This document shows, piece by piece, positions 1-8,775 of a stretch of 64,000 nt of DNA. A model generated the notes under the pieces. That model searched no databases and had not been told where the DNA came from. It saw only the letters and a list, made by a program, of their open reading frames with translations. Location of the stretch: the NCBI RefSeq assembly GCF_000429925.1, contig NZ_KE386989.1, forward strand, positions 1 to 64,000, read 5' to 3'. Origin of the DNA: Desulfatirhabdium butyrativorans DSM 18734. GTDB taxonomy: Bacteria; Desulfobacterota; Desulfobacteria; Desulfobacterales; Desulfatirhabdiaceae. The position numbers were made by a program, and so were the translations under genes. Positions within the stretch are counted from its first letter, which is position 1. Every line of letters begins with the position of its first letter.

Positions 1-424
1 ATGATCAAGCCGATGATGGTCCCCGCCTTTCTCCGGTGTGACGTCTTTTTTACGTGACCAGCAACTTATGATGGACTCGCAAAAAGTCGCCTCTTACCGA
101 TTTCCTTCCAATGCCGGGCTTCCAGCAGGAGGGCGGGTGGTGTTTTGCGAAGCAGCGGAAACGTGTTTGAAGCAGCCGGAGATCGTTGGATCGGGCGGAC
201 GCACTTCATCTGTTTTGGATGGAAAATCCGTATGTTGCCTTTCAGAAAGCCATCGTTTCCATCTTGGCCATCCGCCCGATCCTACGAGATCGGGCTGCTG
301 AGTTTTTCCGCTGCGCAAGCAAAATGCACCCGCTCTCCTGCGGGTTCGACAAGAGCATCGGACTTTTTGCGAGTTCATCAACTTATGGTGATTTAACTAT
401 TCGTTTGAATGGAAGGGGAAAAGA
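1..424. repeat. Intergenic leader with terminal-repeat-bounded element
   Basis: No convincing gene. The stretch from about 67 to 385 is bounded by inverted copies of a GATGGACTCGCAAAAAGTC-like motif (67-89 forward, 361-385 reverse), like a small element with terminal inverted repeats. The part at 240-388 recurs in inverted orientation at 6793-6940. It contains a palindromic CCGCCCGATC...GATCGGGC segment. The short open frames here are repeat translations. A purine-rich AAGGGG at 414-419 serves the dehydrogenase that starts at 425. Confidence 0.6.
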
Positions 425-1969
425 ATGCAGTTGTCTGAAATTTTGAGGGGGTTTGGAATCGGGGAGTATAACCCGGGAGCTTCCACAGGAGGACAATGGG
501 GAAAGACTACCGATCATGGGGTCATCACCAGTCGATCACCTGCCACGGGCGAGGCAATCGGCAGCGTGTATGCCGCTTCCCATCAGGATTATGAATGGGT
601 GATGGATGCAGCGACAAAGGCTTTTACCGTTTGGCGCAGCATCCCCGCTCCCAGAAGAGGCGAAGTCGTCCGAAAGATTGGATTGAAGCTGCGGGAATAC
701 AAGGAGGCTCTCGGACGCCTGGTCAGCCATGAAAATGGGAAAATCCTCCAGGAAGGTCTTGGGGAAGTCCAGGAGATGATCGATATCGCCGATTTCGCTG
801 TCGGTCAATCCAGGCAGTTGTATGGATTTACCATGCATTCGGAGCGACCAGCGCACCGCATGTATGAACAATATCATCCGCTTGGTCCAATCGGGGTGAT
901 TACCGCCTTCAATTTCCCCGTGGCCGTTTGGGCATGGAATGCCCTTCTGGCCGCCGTTTGCGGTGATGTCATTGTCTGGAAGCCAGCGTCCAAAACACCC
1001 TTGACGGCCATTGCCGTTCAGCGAATCGTTGCTCAAGTACTGCACGAGCAAGATCTACCCGAAGGTATCTTCAATTTGATCATCGGCGGCGGCTCAACGA
1101 TCGGTGAAGCGATGCTCAAGGACAGGCGTCTTCCCCTCATTTCGCTAACGGGGTCAACACCCGTTGGGAAACATGCGGCGACTGTCGTTTCCAATCGTCT
1201 CGGGAAGCTCATCCTGGAGCTTGGCGGAAACAACGCCATCATCCTGACGGAACATGCCGACCTGAAACTGGCCATACCGGCTGTCGTTTTCGGCGCAGTC
1301 GGTACGGCCGGACAGCGCTGCACGACGACGCGGAGACTCATCGTGCATGAAGCCATCCTGAATTCGGTTCAGAAAGCCCTTGTTCACGCCTATGCAAGCC
1401 TGCGAATTGGAGATCCGTTAGATCCGAAAACCCATGTTGGGCCACTGATCGACACCGACGCCGTTCGCCAGTTCTCTGAGGCGCTGGAGCAGGTTCGTCA
1501 TGAAGGCGGAGAAATCCTTTTCGGAGGCAAGGTATTGTCTGGGCCGGGATATGGATCGCGCTGTTATGTCGAACCCACCCTGGTTACGGCTCGAAACGAT
1601 TGGTCTATCGTACAGCAGGAAACCTTTGCGCCGATTCTCTACCTCATTCCTTATACGGGAGACGTCCGCAATGCCATTGCCCTGCAGAACGCTGTTCCTC
1701 AGGGGCTTTCCTCCGCTATTTTCACGAACGATCTTCGGGAATCGGAAATCTTCCTGTCTGAAATCGGATCCGATTGCGGGATTGCCAATGTGAATATCGG
1801 AACGTCGGGCGCCGAGATCGGAGGCGCGTTCGGCGGGGAAAAGGACACGGGAGGCGGCAGGGAGTCCGGTTCCGATGCCTGGAAAGCCTATATGCGAAGA
1901 CAGACCAATACCATCAATTTTGGAACCGAACTGCCGCTGGCGCAGGGAATTCGGTTCGAGTTATCGTAA
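425..1969 (+). CDS. amaB: ALDH7-type aldehyde dehydrogenase (L-piperidine-6-carboxylate / 2-aminoadipate semialdehyde dehydrogenase)
   Basis: NAD(P)-dependent oxidation of 2-aminoadipate 6-semialdehyde (in equilibrium with piperideine-6-carboxylate) to 2-aminoadipate in lysine catabolism is the known role of the ALDH7/antiquitin family. The protein is 514 aa, the usual length. Visible features are an N-terminal NPGAS...G start typical of ALDH7, the NFPVAVWAWN cofactor segment near 163-172, general base Glu265 in LELGGNN and catalytic Cys299 in GQRCTT. The C-terminal signature NIGTSGAEIGGAFGGEK is the strongest reason to choose ALDH7 over other ALDH families. The start has AAGGGG 5 nt upstream. 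It heads a five-gene cluster whose other members can supply its substrate and consume its product. Substrate choice is inferred from family and context. Confidence 0.88.
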   Translation: MQLSEILRGFGIGEYNPGASTGGQWGKTTDHGVITSRSPATGEAIGSVYAASHQDYEWVMDAATKAFTVWRSIPAPRRGEVVRKIGLKLREYKEALGRLVSHENGKILQEGLGEVQEMIDIADFAVGQSRQLYGFTMHSERPAHRMYEQYHPLGPIGVITAFNFPVAVWAWNALLAAVCGDVIVWKPASKTPLTAIAVQRIVAQVLHEQDLPEGIFNLIIGGGSTIGEAMLKDRRLPLISLTGSTPVGKHAATVVSNRLGKLILELGGNNAIILTEHADLKLAIPAVVFGAVGTAGQRCTTTRRLIVHEAILNSVQKALVHAYASLRIGDPLDPKTHVGPLIDTDAVRQFSEALEQVRHEGGEILFGGKVLSGPGYGSRCYVEPTLVTARNDWSIVQQETFAPILYLIPYTGDVRNAIALQNAVPQGLSSAIFTNDLRESEIFLSEIGSDCGIANVNIGTSGAEIGGAFGGEKDTGGGRESGSDAWKAYMRRQTNTINFGTELPLAQGIRFELS

Positions 1970-2183
1970 CGGGACGGGGTAGGCCAGTCGGCAGTATGCA
2001 CTTTGGCTGCGACACCAGCGAAAGTCGGACATCAGTGCCTTTCCAATTTCCGCTCTCATGGAACTGAAAACCGACTTTTGCCGGAATGAATGAGCTCATG
2101 GCTTCTGCTCGAACCTCGACCGGATTTTCATCTGGAGGCAGGCCCATCGCCATGAACATTTGAAGAATTAGAGGACAAGGGCT

Positions 2184-3326
2184 ATGAAACGGATTCGCTT
2201 GGATTTCGAGCCTGATGAATTCGGGCCTGAAAAGGTCATTTGTGTATCGGATCCTTCCAATGGGATGCAGGGCTTTTTGGTGATCGACAATACGGCAAGG
2301 GGGATCGGGAAAGGTGGAATCCGTATGGCGCCGAATTTGGATCTTCGGGAAATCATTCGTTTGGCGCGCACCATGACCTGGAAAAATGCGCTGGCCGACT
2401 TGCCATTCGGCGGCGCCAAGGGTGGAATTCTCTGGGATCCTGCATCATCCGATCGGGAACGAATTTTGCGATCCTATGCCCGATCGCTTCGCTCCCTGAT
2501 CCCGAATTCCTACGTGTGCGGACTCGATATGGGCCTCTCGGAAAACGATGCCGCCGTGATTGTCGATGAGCTCTGTGACCGAAAGGCTGCAACCGGAAAA
2601 CCGGCCTTTCTGGGGGGCATCAATTACGACCAATTGGGTTTGACCGGATTTGGTGTTGTGCGTGCAATCCTGGTGGCATTGGAAGAACGGAAGATTCCCG
2701 TCGTCAATGCCTCCATTTCCATCCAGGGATTTGGCGCAGTTGGCAGGGCGGTCGCCCGCTTTGCTGCGGAGCAACGGATGAAGGTCGTTGCAGTGTCCGA
2801 CATTTGCGGAGCGATCGCCGATCCTGAGGGATTGAATGTGGATGCGCTGATCGAAGAGTGGCAGAAGCAGGGAACCATCGCCGGTTTTGCCGCGGCAAAA
2901 CCAATTCCTTTGGGAGCCGAGATGACCATTTCCTGTGATGTATTCTCCCCATGCGCCAAGGAGGATACGGTCGATCTGGAGGTTGCGCAGAAAATCCAGG
3001 CAAGGATCGTGGTCGAAGGCGCAAACATGGCGGTTACACCCCAGGCACAGGAACGGCTCGCTCAGAGAGATATCCTGTACATTCCAGATGTCATTGCGAA
3101 TGTCGGCGGGGTCATCGGGGCATACATCGAATATGTGGATGGATCGGCTCAAACGGCCTTTGAGCGGATCCGGAAAACGGTGGACAACAACGTGCGAAAG
3201 ATTCTGGAGGAAGCCAAACACCAGGGAATCTCGATTCGTGAGGCCGGTATGGCGATGGCTCGAGAGCGGGTGATCGAGGCGATGAAAGCCAAAGGAATTT
3301 GGAAGCGGAGACCCATTGGAGAATGA
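2184..3326 (+). CDS. Glu/Leu/Phe/Val dehydrogenase family protein
   Basis: Oxidative deamination of an amino acid to a 2-oxoacid with NAD(P), or the reverse. The protein is 380 aa, between leucine dehydrogenases (~365) and glutamate dehydrogenases (~420), with a shortened N-terminus. The substrate-binding/catalytic segment MTWKNAL...PFGGAKGG contains Lys67 and Lys79. The dinucleotide-binding GFGAVG lies at 182-187 and the conserved VEGANMAVTP near 276-285. AAGGGCT precedes the ATG. It sits 214 nt after the ALDH7 gene and 4 nt before korA. Known members act on glutamate, leucine, valine or phenylalanine. Here I infer that 2-aminoadipate, one carbon longer than glutamate, may be the substrate, giving 2-oxoadipate for the following oxidoreductase. 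Ordinary glutamate recycling is the main alternative. Confidence 0.85.
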   Translation: MKRIRLDFEPDEFGPEKVICVSDPSNGMQGFLVIDNTARGIGKGGIRMAPNLDLREIIRLARTMTWKNALADLPFGGAKGGILWDPASSDRERILRSYARSLRSLIPNSYVCGLDMGLSENDAAVIVDELCDRKAATGKPAFLGGINYDQLGLTGFGVVRAILVALEERKIPVVNASISIQGFGAVGRAVARFAAEQRMKVVAVSDICGAIADPEGLNVDALIEEWQKQGTIAGFAAAKPIPLGAEMTISCDVFSPCAKEDTVDLEVAQKIQARIVVEGANMAVTPQAQERLAQRDILYIPDVIANVGGVIGAYIEYVDGSAQTAFERIRKTVDNNVRKILEEAKHQGISIREAGMAMARERVIEAMKAKGIWKRRPIGE

Positions 3327-3330
3327 TGCT

Positions 3331-4455
3331 ATGATTCTTGGTTTGATCGACGGAAACGAAGCCATCGCAAGAGGGGCCATTGCTGCCGGATGCCGGTTTT
3401 TTGCCGGTTATCCGATCACTCCGGCAACGACCATCTACAATGCGATGCTCAAACTGCTGCCTCCGGCAGGCGGCATCTGCATGCAGGGCGAAGACGAAAT
3501 CGCCTCCATCGGATTCTGCATCGGCGCATCGATGGCGGGGATGAAGGTCATGACCGCAACGTCGGGTCCCGGCATCAGTTTGTACAGCGAGCAACTATCC
3601 TTTGCCATCGGAAGTGAAATTCCGTTGGTCATCGTGGATGTGCAACGCCTGGGGCCCTCCACTGGATCAGCCACCAAAGGGGCGGACGGCGACATTCAGT
3701 TTCTGCGCTGGGGCAATTCCGGAGGACTTCCGGTGATCGTGCTGGCTCCAGCGGATGTGCTCGATTGTCTGGTGCTGACCGCCCATGCCTTCAATCTGGC
3801 CGAAGAATTTCGATGTCCGGTCTTCATCGCTTCGAACAAGGAAATCGGTATGACTCGGGAAACCGTGGACTGGAAGGCGGTATCTTTTCCACCGATCGTC
3901 CACCGAACGGCTCCAGCGGAGGGCGAAGCCTTTCTGCCGTTTGCCGCAGCGGATGACCGTTCCGCTCCGACGTTTCTGCCGATCGGGGCCGACACCCTCG
4001 TTCGCACCACTTCTTCCACCCATGGCAGGGACGGATACATCACTGTCGATCCACAGGAGATCGAGCGGTTTCAGAGGCGGCTCTACAACAAGATCGAATC
4101 CCATGGACAGCGATTTACCTTCTACGATCTGCATCGTGCACCTGGGGCCGACACCCTGATCGTCACCTACGGCGTCAGTGCACGGGCAGCCCGGATAGCG
4201 GCAAAGGCGTGTGCGGAAGATGGACATCCCGTATCCGTTCTGGTTTTGAAAACCCTGTGGCCGGTACCCGAATCCCTGATTGTTGAAGCGGCCGAATCCT
4301 ACCAGCACATTCTTGTCGTCGAGATGAATCTTGGGCAGTATGTTCGGGAAATCCAACGGTTGCTTCCCCACAAGGACATCCGATTTCTGGGTCGGATGGA
4401 TGGAACCCTGATTCGGCCTTCTCAGATTCGACAGGAGGTGCTGGGCCATGCATAA
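3331..4455 (+). CDS. korA: 2-oxoacid:ferredoxin oxidoreductase, alpha subunit
   Basis: Alpha subunit of a KorAB-type enzyme that decarboxylates a 2-oxoacid to an acyl-CoA with ferredoxin as electron acceptor. The N-terminus GNEAIARGAIAAG followed by FAGYPITPAT is the typical pyrimidine-binding domain of the alpha subunit, and TSGPGISL and a C-terminal transketolase-like domain follow. I choose ATG 3331 (374 aa) because GGAGA lies 8 nt upstream; an in-frame TTG at 3316 would overlap the preceding gene. The stop codon overlaps korB by 8 nt, so the two are translationally coupled. The substrate cannot be read from the sequence: 2-oxoglutarate is the textbook one, and 2-oxoadipate is proposed from the neighbours. 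Confidence 0.9.
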   Translation: MILGLIDGNEAIARGAIAAGCRFFAGYPITPATTIYNAMLKLLPPAGGICMQGEDEIASIGFCIGASMAGMKVMTATSGPGISLYSEQLSFAIGSEIPLVIVDVQRLGPSTGSATKGADGDIQFLRWGNSGGLPVIVLAPADVLDCLVLTAHAFNLAEEFRCPVFIASNKEIGMTRETVDWKAVSFPPIVHRTAPAEGEAFLPFAAADDRSAPTFLPIGADTLVRTTSSTHGRDGYITVDPQEIERFQRRLYNKIESHGQRFTFYDLHRAPGADTLIVTYGVSARAARIAAKACAEDGHPVSVLVLKTLWPVPESLIVEAAESYQHILVVEMNLGQYVREIQRLLPHKDIRFLGRMDGTLIRPSQIRQEVLGHA

Positions 4456-5764
4456 TTCTCCGGATACGTTTTTGAACGAAAGCAGGCCGCCGGTATTTTG
4501 TCCGGGATGCTCGCACGAGCGGGTCGTGCACGCCCTGGATCAGGCGCTGAAAACGCTTGGACTTCCCGCCAATCGGGTCGTCCTCGTTTCGGACATCGGT
4601 TGCTCGGGACTCTTCGATACGTTTTTCAACACCCATGCCCTGCACGGCCTGCACGGCCGGGCGCTCACCTATGCCACAGGCATCAAGATGGCCCGACCCG
4701 ATCTGCATGTCATCGTGACGATGGGGGACGGCGGGATGGGAATCGGTGGGGCCCATGTGGCAAGCGCCTGCCGCAGGAATATCGATCTGACCCTGCTGGT
4801 GCTCAACAATTTCAACTATGGCATGACCGGAGGCCAGTGCTCTGCAACCACACCCCAGGATGCCGTCGTGGAATCGGGATTTCTTAATCGGCTCGAACTT
4901 CCCCTCGACATCTGTCAATGGACGGCTGCCGCAGGCGCCGGGTGGGTGGGACGATGCTCTGTTTACGAAAAGACGCTCCAGCAGACCATCGTTGAAGCCA
5001 TCCGCTACGACGGGTTTTCGGTTCTCGATATCTGGGGCCTTTGTACTGGAAGATTCACCAAACGTAACCCAATATCCCCTCAGGTGATTCAGGATCGGAT
5101 TCAGGCGATGCCTTCCTGGGATCGGCTGGTGGAGGCCAACCAACGGACGGAATACACGAAAGCCTATCGCGACATGGCTGCTCAGGCCAAACCGGCGCCT
5201 GAACCGCTGCGACTCGAACCCATTCATACGGCCCCGCAACAAACCCGACAAGAGGTGATCCTGCTGGGAAGTGCCGGACAACGGATTCTGACCGCCGGCG
5301 AGCTGCTCTGCATTGCCGGAGCCACGGCCGGGCTTCATGCTTCCCAGAAGAACGATTATCCCATCACCGTGATGCGGGGGCATTCGGTGACGGAGATCAT
5401 TTTGAGTCCGGAGCCGATCGGTTTTACGGGAATCGAACGACCAACGGTGGTGATCGCTTTGGCCAAGGAAGGGGTCGGTCGCAAGAAGGCCATGTTCGCC
5501 GCACTGGATGCCGAAGCCCTAGTACTGGCGGCCTCGGATCTCGACCTTCCCGAAACGGCAGCCCGAGTGGTGCGACTGGATTTCAAGGCATTGAAAGTCA
5601 AACCCCAGGATTGGGCGATGGCCGCCATTGGCTGGCTGGCTCATGAACGTCGCGTACTGAACCGCGAGATGCTGCATTCCGCCGTCGAAATGCGGTTTCA
5701 GGGAAAGGCGCTGGCGCAGGCTCTCGAGACGGCCTCGATCTGGGATCGTAGCGTGAATACGTAA
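4448..5764 (+). CDS. korB: 2-oxoacid:ferredoxin oxidoreductase, fused beta-gamma subunit
   Basis: 438 aa with two parts. Residues 1-250 are the thiamine-diphosphate subunit: CPGC at 18-21, GDGGMGIG at 93-100 and NNFNYGMTGGQ at 120-130. Residues from about 268 to 420 form a gamma (KorC-like) domain beginning with ILLGSAGQRI. The two are normally separate polypeptides, though fusions exist. No 2[4Fe-4S] ferredoxin-like delta subunit is encoded nearby, so electrons presumably go directly to a separate ferredoxin. It overlaps korA by 8 nt and is followed 21 nt later by the cyclodeaminase-family gene, supporting a single operon. KorB identity is certain at family level, the substrate is not. Confidence 0.9.
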   Translation: MHNSPDTFLNESRPPVFCPGCSHERVVHALDQALKTLGLPANRVVLVSDIGCSGLFDTFFNTHALHGLHGRALTYATGIKMARPDLHVIVTMGDGGMGIGGAHVASACRRNIDLTLLVLNNFNYGMTGGQCSATTPQDAVVESGFLNRLELPLDICQWTAAAGAGWVGRCSVYEKTLQQTIVEAIRYDGFSVLDIWGLCTGRFTKRNPISPQVIQDRIQAMPSWDRLVEANQRTEYTKAYRDMAAQAKPAPEPLRLEPIHTAPQQTRQEVILLGSAGQRILTAGELLCIAGATAGLHASQKNDYPITVMRGHSVTEIILSPEPIGFTGIERPTVVIALAKEGVGRKKAMFAALDAEALVLAASDLDLPETAARVVRLDFKALKVKPQDWAMAAIGWLAHERRVLNREMLHSAVEMRFQGKALAQALETASIWDRSVNT

Positions 5765-5785
5765 CAACGCAGGAGGGCTTGGATC

Positions 5786-6745
5786 ATGAACCTTCGGGTG
5801 TTGGGAGCTCAGGAAGTGGAAGCTGCCCTTCCCTTCAGGGAAGCCGTAGATGTCATCGCAGAAGCGTTTTCCCAGTTTTCGGCGGACCAGGCGACGGTCC
5901 CCCTGCGCACCCGGATTGAAACGGAACTCGGGCAAACCCTGATCATGCCCGCCTATCTGCACCGCAGCCGATGGATGGCGGTCAAGATCGTATCGGTCTA
6001 TCCAGAGAATGTGGCCTTGGGGCTGCCGACCGTTCCGGGAATCGTTCTCGTGATCGACCCGGACACCGGTATGCCCAAAGCCATGATGGATGGCCACAGT
6101 CTGACCGCCATTCGAACGGGGGCTGCGGGCGCCCTTGCAGCAAAACTGCTCGCCAGAAAGGATGCCGCCTCAGTCGTGCTGTTCGGCGCTGGCACACAAG
6201 GTTGGGCTCAGATTTGCGGGGTGCTTGCGGTGCGGTCGATCCGGCGGGTTTGGATCGTGGACCCCAACCCGGACTTTCGATTTCGCCTGGCCGATCGGAT
6301 CCGAGGGTTGCCGAATGCCCCCGAGGTGTCCATCGCCGAAAATATCCCGGAAGCCCTCGCTCAGGCGGATATCGTCATCACGGCCACTACATCCCGGGAA
6401 CCTGTATTCGATGGCCGGTTTATCCAATCGGGAACCCACATCACGGCGGTCGGAGCCTTTCGACGGGACATGCAGGAGGTAGATGCATCCGTGGTTCAGA
6501 AGGCCCGTGTGGTGGTGGATTCGAGGGAAGCCTGCTTGGCCGAGGCTGGGGATATCGTTCAAACGGGCGCGATCATCGCTGCGGAAATCGGGGAGATCGT
6601 CAATGGTACGGCTGCCGGCCGCAGATCCGATGACGAGATTACCTTGTTCAAAAGCGTTGGCATCGCCGCACAGGATGCAGCCGCCGCAGCTGCGGTGTTA
6701 GAGCGGGCCGAAAGACTTGGGTTGGGTCAAATGGTTGCGTTTTGA
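5786..6745 (+). CDS. Ornithine cyclodeaminase / mu-crystallin family protein
   Basis: 319 aa. Family members cyclise ornithine to proline or lysine to pipecolate with loss of ammonia, or reduce cyclic ketimines such as piperideine-2-carboxylate. Visible motifs are AVKIVS with the conserved Lys67, TAIRTGAAG with Arg110, the NAD-binding GAGTQG at 134-139 and TATTSREPVF. AGGAGG lies a few bases before the start. It is the last gene of the operon. Next to an ALDH7 enzyme, a lysine cyclodeaminase or piperideine-2-carboxylate reductase role (lysine/pipecolate branch) is the most economical reading. Ornithine or alanine dehydrogenase-like activity cannot be excluded. Confidence 0.82.
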   Translation: MNLRVLGAQEVEAALPFREAVDVIAEAFSQFSADQATVPLRTRIETELGQTLIMPAYLHRSRWMAVKIVSVYPENVALGLPTVPGIVLVIDPDTGMPKAMMDGHSLTAIRTGAAGALAAKLLARKDAASVVLFGAGTQGWAQICGVLAVRSIRRVWIVDPNPDFRFRLADRIRGLPNAPEVSIAENIPEALAQADIVITATTSREPVFDGRFIQSGTHITAVGAFRRDMQEVDASVVQKARVVVDSREACLAEAGDIVQTGAIIAAEIGEIVNGTAAGRRSDDEITLFKSVGIAAQDAAAAAAVLERAERLGLGQMVAF

Positions 6746-6792
6746 GGCTGGTCGCACCCCCCGGATCCATGTTCCGATCCAATGCATCACCA

Positions 6793-6940
6793 ACCCATGA
6801 TGGACTCGCAAAAAGTCGGATGCTCTTGGTTGACCCGCAGGAGAGCGGGTGCATTTTGCTCGCGCAGCGGAAAAACTCAGCAGCCCGATCTCGTAGGATC
6901 GGGCGGATGGCCAAGATAGAAACGAAGGTTTTCTGAAAGG
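6793..6940 (-). repeat. Inverted copy of the ~148-bp repeat at 240-388
   Basis: The reverse complement of this segment matches 240-388 over essentially its whole length with few substitutions. It includes CCATCCGCCCGATCCTACGA, the CCCGCTCTCCTGCGGG hairpin and the terminal ACTTTTTGCGAGT motif. The two copies face each other across the catabolic operon at 425-6745. Confidence 0.85.
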
Positions 6941-7176
6941 CAACCTAACTCCCTCAACTTGGCCGCAATCGCAGCACCGAGCTGCGCGGCATCGGCTTGC
7001 TGCCAACCAACGATGGTTGCCGAAAATGCACGCCGCGCAATGAAATGCACGCGTGCATTTGGCGTGCTTTTCCGAGCTTTTCTCCCGCTCACTAGTCCCT
7101 CCCTGATCCTGCCTCAATTTTATTTGGAGTCATCCAATCGGATTTGGAGCCCTCCAAATCCTTTGGCGGTCTACAT
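6941..7176 (-). other. Gap with a possible gene remnant
   Basis: No full gene. On the minus strand about 6950-7092 reads as protein-like sequence containing IVGWQQADAAQLG and ends abruptly where the repeat at 6793-6940 begins, so it may be a scrap of a gene cut by the repeat. I do not assign a family. A near-perfect palindrome GGATTTGGAGCCCTCCAAATCC lies at 7140-7161. Confidence 0.35.
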
Positions 7177-7475
7177 AGTGCCTGAACGAAATCCCGCTAT
7201 TTGGAGCAGCACGCCGCCTTCGGGCAGGCAATTTTGCGATACAGCGTGAAATCCTGCGGAACGCAGGACAGCCGCCCGATCTCGTACGGGTCGGGCGGAT
7301 CCGGGTCCACCAAGAAAAGCCGAATCCAATGAATGAGGGGTTTATATCGTGCTTTCTCCTTGAGAACGCCCGACCCAACGACCTCCGGCGGCTTCAGACA
7401 AGTTCCCGCTGCATCGCAAAACAGCCCGCCCTCCGGCTCAGGTTGTACCCAAAACTGGGTTTTCGTTCAGGCACT
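7177..7475. repeat. Long copy of terminal-inverted-repeat element (family A, copy 1)
   Basis: About 299 bp bounded by AGTGCCTGAACGAAA and its reverse complement TTTCGTTCAGGCACT. A second long copy lies at 29387-29726 in the same orientation and is nearly identical apart from an insertion of hairpin units. No transposase is encoded. The right end supplies the stop codon of the hsdM/fic remnant at 7474-8007, so the element appears to have inserted into that gene. Confidence 0.85.
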
Positions 7476-8007
7476 ACATAAAATGTTCCCTTCTTGACGC
7501 CCTGCATAACGAAGAGGTCTGGGTTGGGCAGGGTGCAAAATCGCGCCGTCGCCTTCCGAGCACCAGCGTGGCCTGTTCCAATAGCCGGGTCCGGCTGTTT
7601 ACCAGGTCCAAGGGCGGTTTTGGCGGCAAAGGATGAGGCAAAAAGGCGCGGATCGTCTCGCCTCCGACCACAGTGACCCGATGTTCTCCCGTAGGACCGC
7701 GTTGCACAGCCAGTCTCCTATTGAACAGGATCAGCAGTTCATCCAAGCCCAGAACACGCCCACTTTGGCCTTCCGTGACAAGGAGACGCACGAAATCGAA
7801 ATTCGCCTCGCCGCCGGGGATGACGACGCTGACGGTGGCTTCGTTGCTGCGCACGTAAGAGGGCGCGGGGCGGGCGTAATTCTTCGGGAGCACGCCCTTC
7901 AACGCCGGGTTGTCGCGCTCGATGTCCGTCATGGCGTCGTCCACAAGCTTGCCGACGGTGGCCGAGGTCGCGTCCGAGTTGCCCGTGTTGTTCTTTCGTT
8001 TCGCCAA
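7474..8007 (-). pseudogene. Chimeric remnant: HsdM fragment joined to Fic N-terminal fragment
   Basis: 177-residue open frame with two recognisable pieces. Residues ~17-48 (VGKLVDDAM, ERDNPALKGVLPKNYARP) match the internal N6-methylase segment of type I modification subunit HsdM. Residues ~110-150 (FLPHPLPPKPPLDL then a short helix with VLGR) match the N-terminal domain of Fic proteins, just before the helix that would carry the inhibitory/Fic motifs. Neither protein is complete: the HsdM catalytic NPPY region and the Fic HPFxxGNGR motif are absent. The 3' end runs into the repeat element. It is the downstream end of a decayed defence island. Confidence 0.7.
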
Positions 8008-8225
8008 GGTCTACACCTCTTTCGACCGTTTCGCTGGAAGACGGCACTGGACCAGCCGGATCCGATCTTGGCTTACGTCCACCTTGAGGGCGCCATTCCG
8101 TTTCGAGGAGACTGGTGCCTGATTGTCCATGATGCGCTCTTCCTGTGGCTATCTCGCTTCGGGAAGGAAAAAATCGTCTTCGCTATCCTGCATAAAAGAA
8201 ATCATAGCTCTGGGAAAAGGGCTTA

Positions 8226-8591
8226 TCATCGAGAATCCATCCATCGCAGATAAACCCCCAAGAAGACAGCGCCTTCGATCGCAAGTGCAAAAACCAGCGT
8301 CATCCCAATGCCGCACCAAAAAGACCAGGGGTTATCCTTCCTGGTAATTATCCTGCCCGTTTTTGAGGAAGTCTCCACCGACCATATCCCCTGCAACTCC
8401 ACTTCTCCCTCTCGGATCCAGCCAAGACAACAGGATACCATGACCACCGGAAAGAGACCGACCAACAGCAGCTGAAGAATCTTTTCATCAATTGAATCAG
8501 CAAGTAGCCACAGGCATCCACCTGCGAAAACGGCATAAATCGAAAATAATGCAAAGAAGATGGTGCGTCTGTTCTTGCGTTTGCGCTTCAT
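8226..8591 (-). CDS. Small membrane protein of unknown function
   Basis: 121 aa with a basic N-terminus (MKRKRKNRR). Three hydrophobic segments can be seen: about 12-30 (TIFFALFSIYAVFAGGCLWL), 38-57 and 97-114. No known family is recognised. It lies inside the decayed defence island, on the same strand as the remnants. Because its frame is intact and has the basic-then-hydrophobic pattern of a real membrane protein, I list it as a probable gene, but no strong ribosome-binding site is seen and it could also be decaying. Confidence 0.45.
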   Translation of the reverse strand: MKRKRKNRRTIFFALFSIYAVFAGGCLWLLADSIDEKILQLLLVGLFPVVMVSCCLGWIREGEVELQGIWSVETSSKTGRIITRKDNPWSFWCGIGMTLVFALAIEGAVFLGVYLRWMDSR

Positions 8592-8775
8592 ATGATCCTT
8601 TCTGGCTTGTGCATTGATGGATTTTCAGGCGATAGCCCGTCGTATCAATAAGCTGCTTCTGCATGACGATATGGCACCCACGAAGAGAACCTAAGCTGTG
8701 TCTATCAGATTCCGGTCTTCCTGCCAATCCATCCGCCCATCAGCTATATGGATAATGCTCTATAGAAAATGGGAA

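Noticed and set aside
67-385. Insertion sequence
   Set aside because: Terminal inverted motifs exist but there is no transposase frame in the 320 bp; kept only as a repeat.
7130-7378. Small minus-strand ORF beginning MGRAFSRRK
   Set aside because: The same text appears at the other long repeat copy (29387-29588), so it is translated repeat DNA, not a gene.
7633-8253. 206-codon plus-strand ORF over the hsdM/fic remnant
   Set aside because: Antisense to recognisable HsdM and Fic fragments and shows no family of its own.
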